A stretch of DNA of 64,000 bases, taken from the NCBI GenBank assembly GCA_045543655.1, contig JAZPXN010000060.1, forward strand, positions 1-64,000. Reading direction: 5' to 3'. The DNA comes from RGIG995 sp045543655 (GTDB lineage: Bacteria > Bacillota > Clostridia > Oscillospirales > UBA644). Positions within the stretch are counted from its first letter, which is position 1. Each line of letters begins with the position of its first letter. Made by a program: the position numbers and the translations under genes. Below the pieces are notes generated by a model. It searched no databases. It saw only the letters and a list, made by a program, of their open reading frames with translations, and was not told the DNA's origin. Below, in pieces: positions 34,627 to 43,626 of the stretch.

Positions 34627-34703
34627 GTACCCGTAGCTCAGCTGGATAGAGTGTCAGACTCCGACTCTGAAGGTCGAAGGTTCGAATCCTTTCGGGTACG
34701 CCA
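34627..34703 (+). tRNA. tRNA-Arg, anticodon CCG
   Basis: 77 nt with encoded CCA. Acceptor GTACCCG / CGGGTAC, D arm GCTCAGCTGGATAGAGT, anticodon stem TCAGA / TCTGA with loop CTCCGAC (anticodon CCG, reads CGG), and T arm GAAGGTTCGAATCCTTT. Confidence 0.95.
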
Positions 34704-34735
34704 ACAAAGACGGAACTTTCGTTCCGTCTTTGTTT
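34703..34735 (+). terminator. Terminator of tRNA-Arg
   Basis: AACAAAGACGGAAC-TTTC-GTTCCGTCTTTGTT, a 14-bp stem beginning at the CCA end, followed by a short T/A tract. Confidence 0.65.
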
Positions 34736-34781
34736 ATCCAAGCACCCCCCCCAACATAAAAACAGAAAGAAGCAATCGATT

Positions 34782-36089
34782 ATGGCTACCACTCTTCTCG
34801 CGGTATCTATCGCACTGTTGGCGGGTCTTTTGATGACCCGTCTGTTCAAGCCTTTGAAATTACCCTCGGTCACGGCGTATCTGATCGCCGGCGTGCTGGT
34901 GGGCCCCCACTGTCTTGGAATGCTTCATCAGGAGGGCATCGGCTTTACCTCCCACGAAGGGCTGGCGGGCTTTGCCTTGATCTCCGAGGTGGCTCTGGGC
35001 TTCATTGCCTTTTCCATCGGAAGTGAATTCCGGATGTCGGAGCTGAAGAAGACCGGCAAGCAAGCCACGGTGATCGGGATTCTGCAGGCGCTGGTGGCCA
35101 CTCTGTTCGTGGACCTGGCGCTGTTCGGGCTCCATCTGCTGATGCCCGAGATCCTGCCCCTGCCCACCGTTCTGGTGCTGGGCGCCATTGCTACCGCCAC
35201 CGCTCCCGCCGCCACCCTGATGGTGGTGCGGCAGTATAAAGCCAACGGTCCTCTGACGAAGCTGCTCCTGCCCATCGTTGCGCTGGACGACGCCGTGGGT
35301 CTGGTGGTTTTTGCCGTTTCCTTCGGCATTGCCCGGGCCATGGCCAGCGGACACGTGGATATGATCTCCATCATCGTCAACCCTCTGGTGGAAATCCTTG
35401 CGTCGCTGATTCTGGGCGCCGTCATGGGCTGGATTCTGACCCAACTGGAAAAGCTGTTCAATTCCAACACCAACCGTTTGAACCTGACCATCGCCTTCGT
35501 TTTCATCACGGCCTCCCTTGCGATGATCGATTTCCACGTGGGCCCCGTACATATTCAGTTTTCTTCCCTGCTGGTCTGCATGATGCTGGGCACGGTCTTC
35601 TGCAACATCTGTCCCCTTTCCCACGATCTGATGGAGCGGGCGGATAAATGGACGTCGCCCCTGTACGCTCTGTTCTTCGTCATCAGCGGCGCGGAGCTGA
35701 ACCTGGATATTCTGAAAAACGGATACGTGGTATTGGCCGGCGTCGTTTACATTATCGCCCGTTCCGCCGGGAAATATTTCGGAACGCTGGGCAGTGCGAA
35801 GATGGTCAGATGCGAACCGCAGATTTGTAAATATCTGGGCATCACCCTTCTGCCTCAGGCCGGGGTCGCCCTTGGGATGTGCACCATCGCCGCCGCCACG
35901 CCGGAGCTGGGCGCCAGCGGTGAGATTATCCGCAACATCACCCTTTTTGCCGTTCTGATCTACGAGTTGGTAGGTCCCCTCTTCACCAGAATGGCGCTGC
36001 AGGCCGCCGGCGAAATCAAGCCCATGGCCGACGAGGTCAAAAACCGCCGCCATCACAAGCTCAACGAGGCGAGAAACCATCAGAAATAA
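34782..36089 (+). CDS. Cation/proton antiporter, CPA2 (Kef/NapA-like) family
   Basis: 435 aa, about 12 membrane helices. The CPA2 core is visible: GVLVGPHCLGML in an early helix, ATATAPAATLMVV, then LLPIVALDDAVGLVVF, which holds the Asp-Asp ion-binding pair. The C-terminal TrkA-N/TrkA-C regulatory domain of Kef channels is absent, so it is more like NapA-type Na+/H+ exchangers. No promoter of its own was found; it may be read through from the tRNA. Followed by a terminator. Confidence 0.87.
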   Translation: MATTLLAVSIALLAGLLMTRLFKPLKLPSVTAYLIAGVLVGPHCLGMLHQEGIGFTSHEGLAGFALISEVALGFIAFSIGSEFRMSELKKTGKQATVIGILQALVATLFVDLALFGLHLLMPEILPLPTVLVLGAIATATAPAATLMVVRQYKANGPLTKLLLPIVALDDAVGLVVFAVSFGIARAMASGHVDMISIIVNPLVEILASLILGAVMGWILTQLEKLFNSNTNRLNLTIAFVFITASLAMIDFHVGPVHIQFSSLLVCMMLGTVFCNICPLSHDLMERADKWTSPLYALFFVISGAELNLDILKNGYVVLAGVVYIIARSAGKYFGTLGSAKMVRCEPQICKYLGITLLPQAGVALGMCTIAAATPELGASGEIIRNITLFAVLIYELVGPLFTRMALQAAGEIKPMADEVKNRRHHKLNEARNHQK

Positions 36090-36094
36090 CCCTC

Positions 36095-36127
36095 ACCGGG
36101 ATGCCGAAACGGTATCCCGGTTTTTCT
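36095..36127 (+). terminator. Terminator after the antiporter gene
   Basis: ACCGGGATGCC-GAAAC-GGTATCCCGGT followed by TTTT. Confidence 0.8.
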
Positions 36128-36215
36128 TTGTAAAAACAAAAAGAGGAAATCGGGGGAAAACGGAAGACAAATTGAGGAATGGGAAAAAATATTTTCCGAA
36201 AGAGGAAAAGAGCTC

Positions 36216-36244
36216 TTGACAAGGCGCAAAAAGGATGGTAAAAT
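36216..36244 (+). promoter_or_regulatory. Promoter of the TIM-barrel protein gene
   Basis: TTGACA (36216-36221), 17 bp, TAAAAT (36239-36244), with TG before the -10. Confidence 0.75.
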
Positions 36245-36269
36245 GAAGAAAAAACCGGAGGTAACCCAT

Positions 36270-37328
36270 ATGCCCAAACGCACTCTGCAGACCGGGATTG
36301 CCTATCACGGCAACCGAATGCCCTCCCATTATCGGGAAGACCTGAAGGAAATGACGAAGGCCGATCTCGATATCGTCGTCCATATGCTTTCCCATACCGA
36401 CTGGAGCCGCCACAAGCTGGTCATGAAGGACATTTTTGCCATGACCGAGGCCGCCGGAATGGAGGTCTGGGTAGACAACTGGGGGCTTGCCGGCGCGCCC
36501 GGAGACCGCTCCCAATTTTTGTGCCACCATCCCGGAAACAATATTATCTACAGCAACGGAGAGATCTCTCCCAACGTCTGCCTGAACAGCCCGGAATTCC
36601 GTCAGTTCACCAAGGATTGGCTAGACGCCGTAGCGGAAATCGGAGGCAAGACGATTTTCTGGGACGAGCCCTCCCTGCCCTCCAAGCCCGTCCCCGACGG
36701 AAACGGGCGGTATTATACCTGCACCTGCCCCCGGTGCAAAAAGCTTTTTGAGGAAAAATACAACCGTCCCATGCCGATTCTGCTGGATGAGGACGTGGAG
36801 AAATTCCAGGCCGATACCATCGTAGACTATTTCCGGGAAGTGACCGAATACGCCCACAATCTGGGGCTTCACAACCACGTGGTGGTCATGCTGAGCGCCC
36901 ATATCGGAATCAATCTGGATTCGGTGGAGCGGATCTGCAACCTGCCGTATATCGAGAATATCGGCTCCGATCCCTATTGGTACAAAAAGGATCAGGAATC
37001 CTTCAACCCCTACGGCTACGTCTACGAGGGAACGAAAAAGAACCTTGCAATCTGTGAAAAATACAACAAGGGGCATAATCTCTGGATCCAGACCTACTAC
37101 TCCCCCATGGGGCGGGAGGAAGAGGTGATCGTCGCCGCAGACGCCGCCTACGACGCCGGTGCCCGGTGCATCCTTGGCTGGGGCTTTCACGGAAGCGAAT
37201 CCAACGATTACAGAGCCGCAAACCCCGAGCGGATGTGGGAGATCACGAAGCAGGCCTTCCGCCGCATCCGGGAGCGGGAGCGCAACGCAATCCTCGAAGA
37301 AAACCGCAAGAAATTTCTGAACAAATAA
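36270..37328 (+). CDS. Unclassified TIM-barrel, glycoside-hydrolase-like protein
   Basis: 352 aa from the ATG that follows GGAGGT by 7 bp (MPKRTLQTGIAYHG). No family was identified with confidence. Alternating beta/alpha pattern and motifs VWVDNWGLAGAPG, KTIFWDEPSLPS (a DEP motif like the catalytic pair of GH123-type barrels) and ILGWGFHGSESNDYRA suggest a glycosidase-like TIM barrel. A CxCPxC pair (YTCTCPRCKKLFEEKY) inserted after the DEP strand may bind metal. No signal peptide. Monocistronic with its own promoter and terminator. Confidence 0.75.
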   Translation: MPKRTLQTGIAYHGNRMPSHYREDLKEMTKADLDIVVHMLSHTDWSRHKLVMKDIFAMTEAAGMEVWVDNWGLAGAPGDRSQFLCHHPGNNIIYSNGEISPNVCLNSPEFRQFTKDWLDAVAEIGGKTIFWDEPSLPSKPVPDGNGRYYTCTCPRCKKLFEEKYNRPMPILLDEDVEKFQADTIVDYFREVTEYAHNLGLHNHVVVMLSAHIGINLDSVERICNLPYIENIGSDPYWYKKDQESFNPYGYVYEGTKKNLAICEKYNKGHNLWIQTYYSPMGREEEVIVAADAAYDAGARCILGWGFHGSESNDYRAANPERMWEITKQAFRRIRERERNAILEENRKKFLNK

Positions 37329-37343
37329 AATCCGATCAAAATA

Positions 37344-37375
37344 AAAAACGGATCTCAAAAGAGATCCGTTTTTTT
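37344..37375. terminator. Bidirectional terminator
   Basis: AAACGGATCTC-AAAA-GAGATCCGTTT with A and T runs on either side, between convergent genes. Confidence 0.85.
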
Positions 37376-37418
37376 GCAATTTCTTATACCGTATCGGTTT
37401 AAAATACGGATACTTTCA

Positions 37419-39293
37419 TCAGCCCTCGTTCTTCCAAAGCAAAGCGGCGCCAATGATTCCGGCGTCGTTTCCAAGGGTAGCGCAGGTGATTTTCGGTTCT
37501 TCCTTACCGAACCGGGCAAAGGAGCGCTCTCTGACCGCCTCGCGCAGGGGCTCAAGGATCCGATCTCCGGATTTGCTGACCCCGCCGCCGAGAGTAATAA
37601 TCTCCGGCTGGAAGATATTGACGATATTGACGATGCCCTCGGCCAGGTCCTTCGCATACCGGTCAACGATCCCGCGGGACACCCCGTCCGTTCCGTCGAA
37701 GGCGGTCTTCCCCGTCACCCCGTCCAGACTGCCGGCAATCTGCCACAGCTGGCTTTCGGGATGGGCCTCCATTTCCCGCTTGGTCAGACGAATCAGTGCC
37801 GTAGCGGAGGCGTAGGCCTCAAGACACCCCTTCCGGCCGCAGGTACAGGCTTCCCCGTCCTGGCGAATGACCATATGCCCCAACTCCGCGCCCTTTCCCC
37901 AAGCGCCGGTGAAAAGGCGGCCGTCGATGATAATTCCGCTTCCCACCCCGGTTCCCAGGGTGATCATGATCATATCCGAAACGCCGGCACCGCTCCCCGC
38001 AAGATATTCCCCCCAGGCGGCGGCGTTAGCGTCGTTTTCAATATAAACCTTTTTGCCCAAGGCGTTTTCCATATAAGAAACGATGGGAACGTCGTAAAAA
38101 TCCAGATTGTTGGAAAATTCCACCGTTCCTTTTCCCTGATTCAAGGCACCGGGGCACCCGATCCCCACCGACGCAACGTCGCCGTAAAGAAGACCGGAGG
38201 CGGTTACCGCATCCCGGACGCAGGCGGCCATATCGTCAAAGATCTCCCCGTAGGGTCTGGGGGCGAGGGTCTTGCGAGAGGAGCGGCCGTAAATCAGGCC
38301 GTACTCATCCACCACGGCGGCGGCAATATTGGTTCCGCCCAGATCGATGCCGACGAAATAACGGGGCGGGTTTGAAATCTGAAGAAGGGTTCCTACCCCC
38401 TCCACGGGAGCTTCTCCCGAGCCGGCGGGGAAAAAGAGGGTCTCTCCCACCGCTACGGGCTCACCGCAAACCGTCAGATTTCCCCCCACGGGCAGCAGGC
38501 ACAGATAGCTTTCCGCCGGAACGGTAAGGGTGGCGTCTCCGCAGATTTTCCGCTCCCGAACCTGAAAGAAGGGGCAGCTGCCCAAAAGCCGGCTGCCGTC
38601 GCTGCAGGTGGGGATGGCACGGGGCGCCGTTTTCGTGAGGGTCGCACAGCGGACGCCCTTGTCCACGTGCAATTCCCGGGGATTGCCGTTCTTATCCCGG
38701 CGATCGTAATCGTAAAGCCGGTAGGTAACGTTGGAATTCTGCTGGATCTCCGCAATGAGATTGCCCTTTCCAATGGCGTGAACCGTTCCCGCATCTACGA
38801 AAAAAACCTTTCCGGGCGCGGAATCGACCCGGTTGAGCAGATCGGTCACCGTATTGCTCCGGATGGCCCGGGCAAAGGCATCCAGATCCACGTCGCCCTT
38901 CATTCCGCAAACGATTTTGGAACCGGGGTCACAGTCCACGACGTACCACATCTCGGTTTTTCCGTTCTGCCCTTCCCACGCCTTGGCCTTTTCGTCGTCG
39001 GGATGGACCTGAATACTCAGATCGTCGGCGGCGTCGATCAGCTTCACGAGGATGGGCAATTCATCGCAGGTACGGTTTGTACCCAGAACCGAAGGATCTT
39101 TTGCAATATATTCCGCAAGCGTCATCCCGGCAAATTCGCCCCCGGCAATCACCGAAAGGCCGTCGGGGTGAACGCTCAGCTCCCAGCTTTCCGCCGTGGG
39201 GGAAAGCCCGGAGATTTTTCCGTAAATTTCAGTTAATTTCGTACCGCCCCAAAGATAATCCTTGTAGGCGGGAATCATGCGCAATGGCTTCAT
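37419..39293 (-). CDS. Mannose-6-phosphate isomerase fused to a ROK-family sugar kinase
   Basis: 624-aa bifunctional protein. Residues 1 to about 305 are type I phosphomannose isomerase (ManA): zinc-site motif IQVHPDDEKA, EMWYVVDCDPG, AGTVHAIGKGN and TYRLYDYDRRD. From about 312 to the end is a ROK kinase: VGIDLGGTNIAAAVV, ENDANAAAWGE, GTGVGSGIIIDG and the zinc motif CTCGRKGCLEA. The pair would phosphorylate mannose or glucose and interconvert mannose-6-P and fructose-6-P in the cytoplasm. The ATG at 39293 follows GGGAG. No stop or ribosome site separates the halves, so fusion appears genuine. Confidence 0.92.
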   Translation of the reverse strand: MKPLRMIPAYKDYLWGGTKLTEIYGKISGLSPTAESWELSVHPDGLSVIAGGEFAGMTLAEYIAKDPSVLGTNRTCDELPILVKLIDAADDLSIQVHPDDEKAKAWEGQNGKTEMWYVVDCDPGSKIVCGMKGDVDLDAFARAIRSNTVTDLLNRVDSAPGKVFFVDAGTVHAIGKGNLIAEIQQNSNVTYRLYDYDRRDKNGNPRELHVDKGVRCATLTKTAPRAIPTCSDGSRLLGSCPFFQVRERKICGDATLTVPAESYLCLLPVGGNLTVCGEPVAVGETLFFPAGSGEAPVEGVGTLLQISNPPRYFVGIDLGGTNIAAAVVDEYGLIYGRSSRKTLAPRPYGEIFDDMAACVRDAVTASGLLYGDVASVGIGCPGALNQGKGTVEFSNNLDFYDVPIVSYMENALGKKVYIENDANAAAWGEYLAGSGAGVSDMIMITLGTGVGSGIIIDGRLFTGAWGKGAELGHMVIRQDGEACTCGRKGCLEAYASATALIRLTKREMEAHPESQLWQIAGSLDGVTGKTAFDGTDGVSRGIVDRYAKDLAEGIVNIVNIFQPEIITLGGGVSKSGDRILEPLREAVRERSFARFGKEEPKITCATLGNDAGIIGAALLWKNEG

Positions 39294-39346
39294 AAGGTAT
39301 CTCCCTTTTTTGGTAAAAAAATGGAATCCAACTTCCATCTTTTTCT

Positions 39347-39375
39347 ATTATATCATATTTTTCGGCAGAATACAA
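39347..39375 (-). promoter_or_regulatory. Promoter of the ManA-ROK gene
   Basis: TTGTAT (39375-39370), 17 bp, TATAAT (39352-39347) on the minus strand. Confidence 0.65.
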
Positions 39376-39400
39376 GAGCGGCAGGGGGATTTTTCCCAAA

Positions 39401-39433
39401 AAAGAAAAGAGAGGAATTGCTTCCCCTCTTTTT
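39401..39433 (-). terminator. Probable terminator of the ABC exporter operon
   Basis: On the minus strand an AGAGG / CCTCT stem with an AAGCAATT loop region is followed by a T-rich tract, five bases after the stop. Confidence 0.5.
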
Positions 39434-39437
39434 CCGA

Positions 39438-41318
39438 TTATTCGAATTGCGAGTTATAGAGCTTACTGTAAAATCCGCCGGAGGCAAGAAGGGTTTCGTG
39501 ATTCCCCTGCTCGATGACGGTTCCGTCCTTGATCACTACGATATTATCGGCGTGACGGACGGTGGAAAGACGGTGTGCGATGACGAAGCAGGTGCGCCCC
39601 TTCATCAGCTCCACCATAGCCTTCTGAATCCGCTGCTCGGTGCGGGAGTCCACGTTGGAGGTGGCCTCGTCGAGAATGAGCATGGACGAATCGGAAAGCA
39701 TCGCCCGGGCAATGGTGATCATTTGCTTCTGTCCTTTGGAAAGGTTGATACCGTCATCGGACAGAACCGTATCGTACCCTTGGGGCAGACGCTCGATAAA
39801 GTGATGAATGTGAGCGGCCTTGGCGGCGGCGATCACGTCCTCCCGGCTGGCGCCCGACCGACCGTAGGCGATATTATCGTGAACCGTGCCGCAGAAAAGC
39901 CAGGTATCCTGCAAAACCATGGTATAGGCCCGGCGCAGAGAATCCCGGGTGAAGGAACGGGCGTCTTCGTTATCCACCGAAACGGTGCCCGATTGAGGAT
40001 CGTAGAACCGCATGAGCAGATTGATGACGGTGGTCTTCCCTGCCCCCGTGGGCCCGACGATGGCGGTGACGGTACCGGGAGGCGCGGAAATGGTGAGATT
40101 TTTCAGAATCTGCTTTTCGGGAACGTAGGAGAAATCAATCTTTTCCAGATCCACCTTCCCTTCCGCGTCGGACAGCACCGCAGCCCCGGGGGCGTCGGCG
40201 GATTCCGAGGGCTCGTCCAGCAGGTGGAAGACCCGTTCCGCGGCAGCCATAGCCGATTGAAGCTCGTTCATGATATTGGCAAATTCGTTGATAGGCCCGG
40301 CGAATTTCCGGGAATACTGCACGAAGGATCCCACTTCCCCCAGAGTAATGGCGAAGATGGGCCACAGAGCTTCCCCCTGAGAGAGGGTGAGCATATAAAA
40401 CAGCCCGCCCAGAATGGTCACGAGGGAGATGGAAAGGTTGTTGATAAACATCACCGAAGGGCCGATGACGGCGGCGTGGTAATCCGCAAGATAGTAGGAT
40501 TGCACGGCCGATTCGTTCTTCTCGTCGAAATGCTTCAGAGTATCCTCTTCCCGGTGGTAGGCGTGAACCGTCCGCTGGCCGGAGAGCATTTCCTCCGCAT
40601 AACCGTTCAACTCGCCCAGCTTCCCGGACCGGGCCCGGAAAAAGGGCTGGATCTTCTTGGTCTTCCGGCGGGTAAACCACAACGACATGGGCACCGTCAC
40701 CGCGAAGACCAGAAGCAACGGCGGACAGATTGAGGCCATCATCACCAGGGATCCCACCAGAGTCACGATACTGGCGCAGACCTGAAGCAGATCGTTGGAG
40801 AGAGAGGTATTGACCGTATCGATATCGTAAGAAATACGGCTGATGATGTCCCCCGTCTGATGGGTATCGAAATAACTGACGGGGAGGGTAGTCAGGTGAT
40901 GGAACACGTCCCGACGCATGGTGGAGATCACCTTCTGACTCAGAACGATCATCAGCGACGAGAGACCGAAGGACAATCCGGCGGACAAAAGATAGGTGGC
41001 CGCCATAAGAATACAGTAATAAAGCACCTGACCGGGCATTTCGGTTTCAAAGAGGGAAAGACACCACCCGTAGAGCGGACCGAAGACCAGGTCTCCGGAG
41101 AAATCGCCGCCAAGTGCGTCGATGGCAAATCCGGAAATCCGGGGGCCTGCCAGGGCCAGCAGATTGGACAGAAGCATCATGACCAGAGCCAGCGCCGCCA
41201 TCCATTTATAACGGAACAGATAGGAAAGGATCCGCCGCAGAACCTTTATTCCGGTCTTGCGATCCAGCTTTTTCGAAGGCCCCTCCATACCGCGGGGGCC
41301 GCCCATAGGTCTACTCAA
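39438..41318 (-). CDS. Heterodimeric ABC exporter, catalytic-site subunit
   Basis: About 626 aa: six membrane helices then an ATPase with Walker A GPTGAGKT, signature LSKGQKQMITIARA and Walker B LILDEATSNVD, carrying the catalytic Glu. The signature has Lys where Gly is usual (LSKGQ for LSGGQ). A TTG start at 41318, eight bases after GGGAGG and overlapping the upstream stop, is favoured; the ATG at 41306 lacks a well-placed ribosome site. Pairs with the next upstream gene as a BmrCD/LmrCD-like multidrug exporter under a MarR regulator. Confidence 0.88.
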   Translation of the reverse strand: MSRPMGGPRGMEGPSKKLDRKTGIKVLRRILSYLFRYKWMAALALVMMLLSNLLALAGPRISGFAIDALGGDFSGDLVFGPLYGWCLSLFETEMPGQVLYYCILMAATYLLSAGLSFGLSSLMIVLSQKVISTMRRDVFHHLTTLPVSYFDTHQTGDIISRISYDIDTVNTSLSNDLLQVCASIVTLVGSLVMMASICPPLLLVFAVTVPMSLWFTRRKTKKIQPFFRARSGKLGELNGYAEEMLSGQRTVHAYHREEDTLKHFDEKNESAVQSYYLADYHAAVIGPSVMFINNLSISLVTILGGLFYMLTLSQGEALWPIFAITLGEVGSFVQYSRKFAGPINEFANIMNELQSAMAAAERVFHLLDEPSESADAPGAAVLSDAEGKVDLEKIDFSYVPEKQILKNLTISAPPGTVTAIVGPTGAGKTTVINLLMRFYDPQSGTVSVDNEDARSFTRDSLRRAYTMVLQDTWLFCGTVHDNIAYGRSGASREDVIAAAKAAHIHHFIERLPQGYDTVLSDDGINLSKGQKQMITIARAMLSDSSMLILDEATSNVDSRTEQRIQKAMVELMKGRTCFVIAHRLSTVRHADNIVVIKDGTVIEQGNHETLLASGGFYSKLYNSQFE

Positions 41319-43044
41319 GGATCGCACCTCCCATCTGCGAATGACTGATTTCACGGTAAATCTCGCAGGATTCCATCAATTCCTCGTGGGTGCCGAGGGC
41401 TACGGTCAGTCCTTCGTCCAGCACCAGAATCCGGTCGGAGCCCATCACCGAGCTGACCCGCTGAGCCACCACGATCTTGGTGGAGGCGGTGGGCAATTCC
41501 GCCAGCGCCTTCCGGAGATTTGCGTCGGTCTTATAGTCCAGAGCAGAAGAGGCGTCGTCGAGAATCAGAATCTCCGGATCTCCCGCCAGCGCCCGGGCCA
41601 CGTAAAGACGCTGCCTCTGTCCGCCGGAAAGATTGGAGCCCTTTGCGGTCAGCTCGTAAGAAGCGCCTCCGGAAAGGCGATCCACGAATTCCGCCGCCTG
41701 AGCCGTTTCCAGCGCCCGGCGAAAAGCACCGTCGTCGATCTCCCGGCCGAAGCGGACGGTTTGATCCACCGTACCGGAAAAGACGATATCGTTCTGCAGA
41801 GCGGCGCCGAACATGGTCCGAAGCTCCCCCGTGGGAATCGTGCGAACGTCCCGGCCGCCGATGCGGATGGCTCCGGCATCCACGTCGTAAAACCGCATCA
41901 ACAGCTGAAGAACGGTGGATTTGCCGCTCCCCGTAGCGCCGATGATGCCCAACGTCCCGCCCTTGGGAATGGTGAAGGACAGGTCGGAAAGGTTGTTTTT
42001 GGTTTTATTATAGGAAAAATCAACGTGATCGAATTCGATATATTTCGTCTCGTCGTAAGGTCGGTCGGGATATTCCCCAACCGAAGCGAGGGGCATGTCG
42101 GTCTCGCACTGCAGAACCTCGTCGATCCGGTTTGCGGAGGCCGTGGCCTTGGTGAACATGACGAAAATGCGGGAAATGGACATCAACGCCATAGCGATCT
42201 GGGTGAAATACTGGGTAAAGGCGATAATGACTCCGGGTTGGGTATCTCCGCCCCGGCTGATGACCAGCGCCCCCACGAGGATCACGGCGGTCAACCCCAG
42301 ATTCAGGAACAGATTCATGGCCGGATTGGAGGCCGCCATCGTAATCCCGGCGGTCTTCTCCGCCCGGACGAGATCGGCGTTGACGGCGTCGAAGCGTTCT
42401 TTTTCCGATTCCACCCGGGACAGGGCCTTGATGACCCGAATCCCCTTGGAATCCTCCCGGACCACCCGGGTCATATCGTCCACCCGTTCCTGCACCTTAC
42501 CGTACAGCGGCGTCCCCTTCCGGGCAATAAAGAAGACGATGCAGAAAATAAACGGCAACACCGCCAGCATGACGAGGGTCAGCTTGGGGTCGAGAAGGGT
42601 GGTCATGATCAGCCCGCCGATCAACAGAATCGGAGCGCGGACGCCCATGCGCTGCATCATTCCCAGAAACCGGCTGACGTGAAAGGTATCGGAGGTAATG
42701 CGGGATTCCAGACTGGGTACGGTAAACCGGTCGGTCTGCCGGGAAGAAAGAGAAAGGGTCTTCTCAAACAAATCGTGGCGGATATCCCGGGTCGCGTCCC
42801 GCGCCACGGCAGAGGCCCGCTGATTGGCAAATACGTTCATTCCGAAGGCCGCCAGAGCGCACAGAATCATAATGCCTCCCCAAAGGAAGATCAGCTCCGC
42901 GCGGTGAAGAGGGACGATATCGTCCAGAATATGACTTAAAATCGTGGGCAGAAACAGCTCCACCAGCGTCCCCAGAAACTTTACGAGCAGAACGCCGCAA
43001 AGGGCAAAAAGATAAGGACGCATATATCGGACCATCAGCTTCAC
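41311..43044 (-). CDS. Heterodimeric ABC exporter, degenerate-site subunit
   Basis: 577 aa, six helices plus ATPase (Walker A GATGSGKS, signature LSGGQRQRLYVARA). Its Walker B reads ILILDDASSALD, with Asp in place of the catalytic Glu, the hallmark of the non-canonical half of heterodimeric exporters such as LmrC/TM287. The GTG at 43044 overlaps the marR stop (GTGA) and follows GGGGAG; longer upstream frames would lie within marR. Substrates are probably drugs or lipids, given the regulator. Confidence 0.9.
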   Translation of the reverse strand: MKLMVRYMRPYLFALCGVLLVKFLGTLVELFLPTILSHILDDIVPLHRAELIFLWGGIMILCALAAFGMNVFANQRASAVARDATRDIRHDLFEKTLSLSSRQTDRFTVPSLESRITSDTFHVSRFLGMMQRMGVRAPILLIGGLIMTTLLDPKLTLVMLAVLPFIFCIVFFIARKGTPLYGKVQERVDDMTRVVREDSKGIRVIKALSRVESEKERFDAVNADLVRAEKTAGITMAASNPAMNLFLNLGLTAVILVGALVISRGGDTQPGVIIAFTQYFTQIAMALMSISRIFVMFTKATASANRIDEVLQCETDMPLASVGEYPDRPYDETKYIEFDHVDFSYNKTKNNLSDLSFTIPKGGTLGIIGATGSGKSTVLQLLMRFYDVDAGAIRIGGRDVRTIPTGELRTMFGAALQNDIVFSGTVDQTVRFGREIDDGAFRRALETAQAAEFVDRLSGGASYELTAKGSNLSGGQRQRLYVARALAGDPEILILDDASSALDYKTDANLRKALAELPTASTKIVVAQRVSSVMGSDRILVLDEGLTVALGTHEELMESCEIYREISHSQMGGAILE

Positions 43045-43505
43045 GTTTCGCTCTCCCCTCCGCACCCGGGAGGCAGATCGTCTCCTCCCTCCACGTAGAG
43101 CATCGCCCGCTCCCGGGCTCGCTCTAAGAGAGATGCAAACTGGTTCTGCTCTTCCGGGGTGAATTCCGCAATGAGCCATTCGTTCCAATCCCGGTAGATC
43201 TGCCGGATCTGCTCCACGCAGGCCTCAGCCTTTTCGGTGGGATAGACCAAAAGCACCCGCTTATCCTCTCCTGCCTTACGAACCACGTACCCCTTCTCCT
43301 CCAGATAGGCCAGATGGCGGGCCACCTGACTTTTATCGGTACAGAGCTTGCGCACCAGCTGATCCTGCCGGATGCCGGGATTGCGGCAAACCGTAGAAAC
43401 GCAGCGGGCGTGCGGCGGACGGAAATCGGTCCCCTCCAGCCGCTCGGCGTGATAAAGGGTGGAACAGCGGCTGACGGCGTTGATCAAAAACATCAAGGCC
43501 GGCAT
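43041..43505 (-). CDS. MarR-family transcriptional regulator
   Basis: 154 aa. Winged-helix MarR fold: IRQDQLVRKLCTDKSQVARHLAYLEEKGYVVRK is the HTH, followed by the wing (AGEDKRVLLVYPTEKA) and dimer helices. It is first in the operon with the two ABC exporter subunits, so it most likely represses them and itself in response to an exported compound. Two tandem GTTGC-N4-GCAAC dyads lie just upstream as probable operators. Strong GGAGGGG ribosome site before the ATG. Confidence 0.92.
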   Translation of the reverse strand: MPALMFLINAVSRCSTLYHAERLEGTDFRPPHARCVSTVCRNPGIRQDQLVRKLCTDKSQVARHLAYLEEKGYVVRKAGEDKRVLLVYPTEKAEACVEQIRQIYRDWNEWLIAEFTPEEQNQFASLLERARERAMLYVEGGDDLPPGCGGESET

Positions 43506-43526
43506 AAAACCCCTCCTTTTCGGATC

Positions 43527-43555
43527 GTTGCAAACGCAACCGTTGCATTTGCAAC
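43527..43555. promoter_or_regulatory. Tandem operator for the MarR regulator
   Basis: Two 14-bp dyads, GTTGC-AAAC-GCAAC and GTTGC-ATTT-GCAAC, 1 bp apart, located just downstream of the predicted transcription start. Binding there would block transcription. Confidence 0.65.
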
Positions 43556-43567
43556 TTTATTTCTTTT

Positions 43568-43596
43568 ATTATACATGATTTTGGGTCAGATGTCAA
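43568..43596 (-). promoter_or_regulatory. Promoter of the marR-ABC operon
   Basis: TTGACA (43596-43591), 17 bp, TATAAT (43573-43568), perfect consensus. Confidence 0.85.
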
Positions 43597-43611
43597 CAGA
43601 AATCTCAAAAT

Positions 43612-43626
43612 ATACCAATTTGGTAT
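43612..43626. repeat. ATACC-N5-GGTAT palindrome (copy 2)
   Basis: ATACC-AATTT-GGTAT inside a longer palindrome AAATATACC/GGTATATTT (43608-43630), midway between the divergent marR and MATE promoters. Same dyad as at 6330-6344. Confidence 0.45.
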
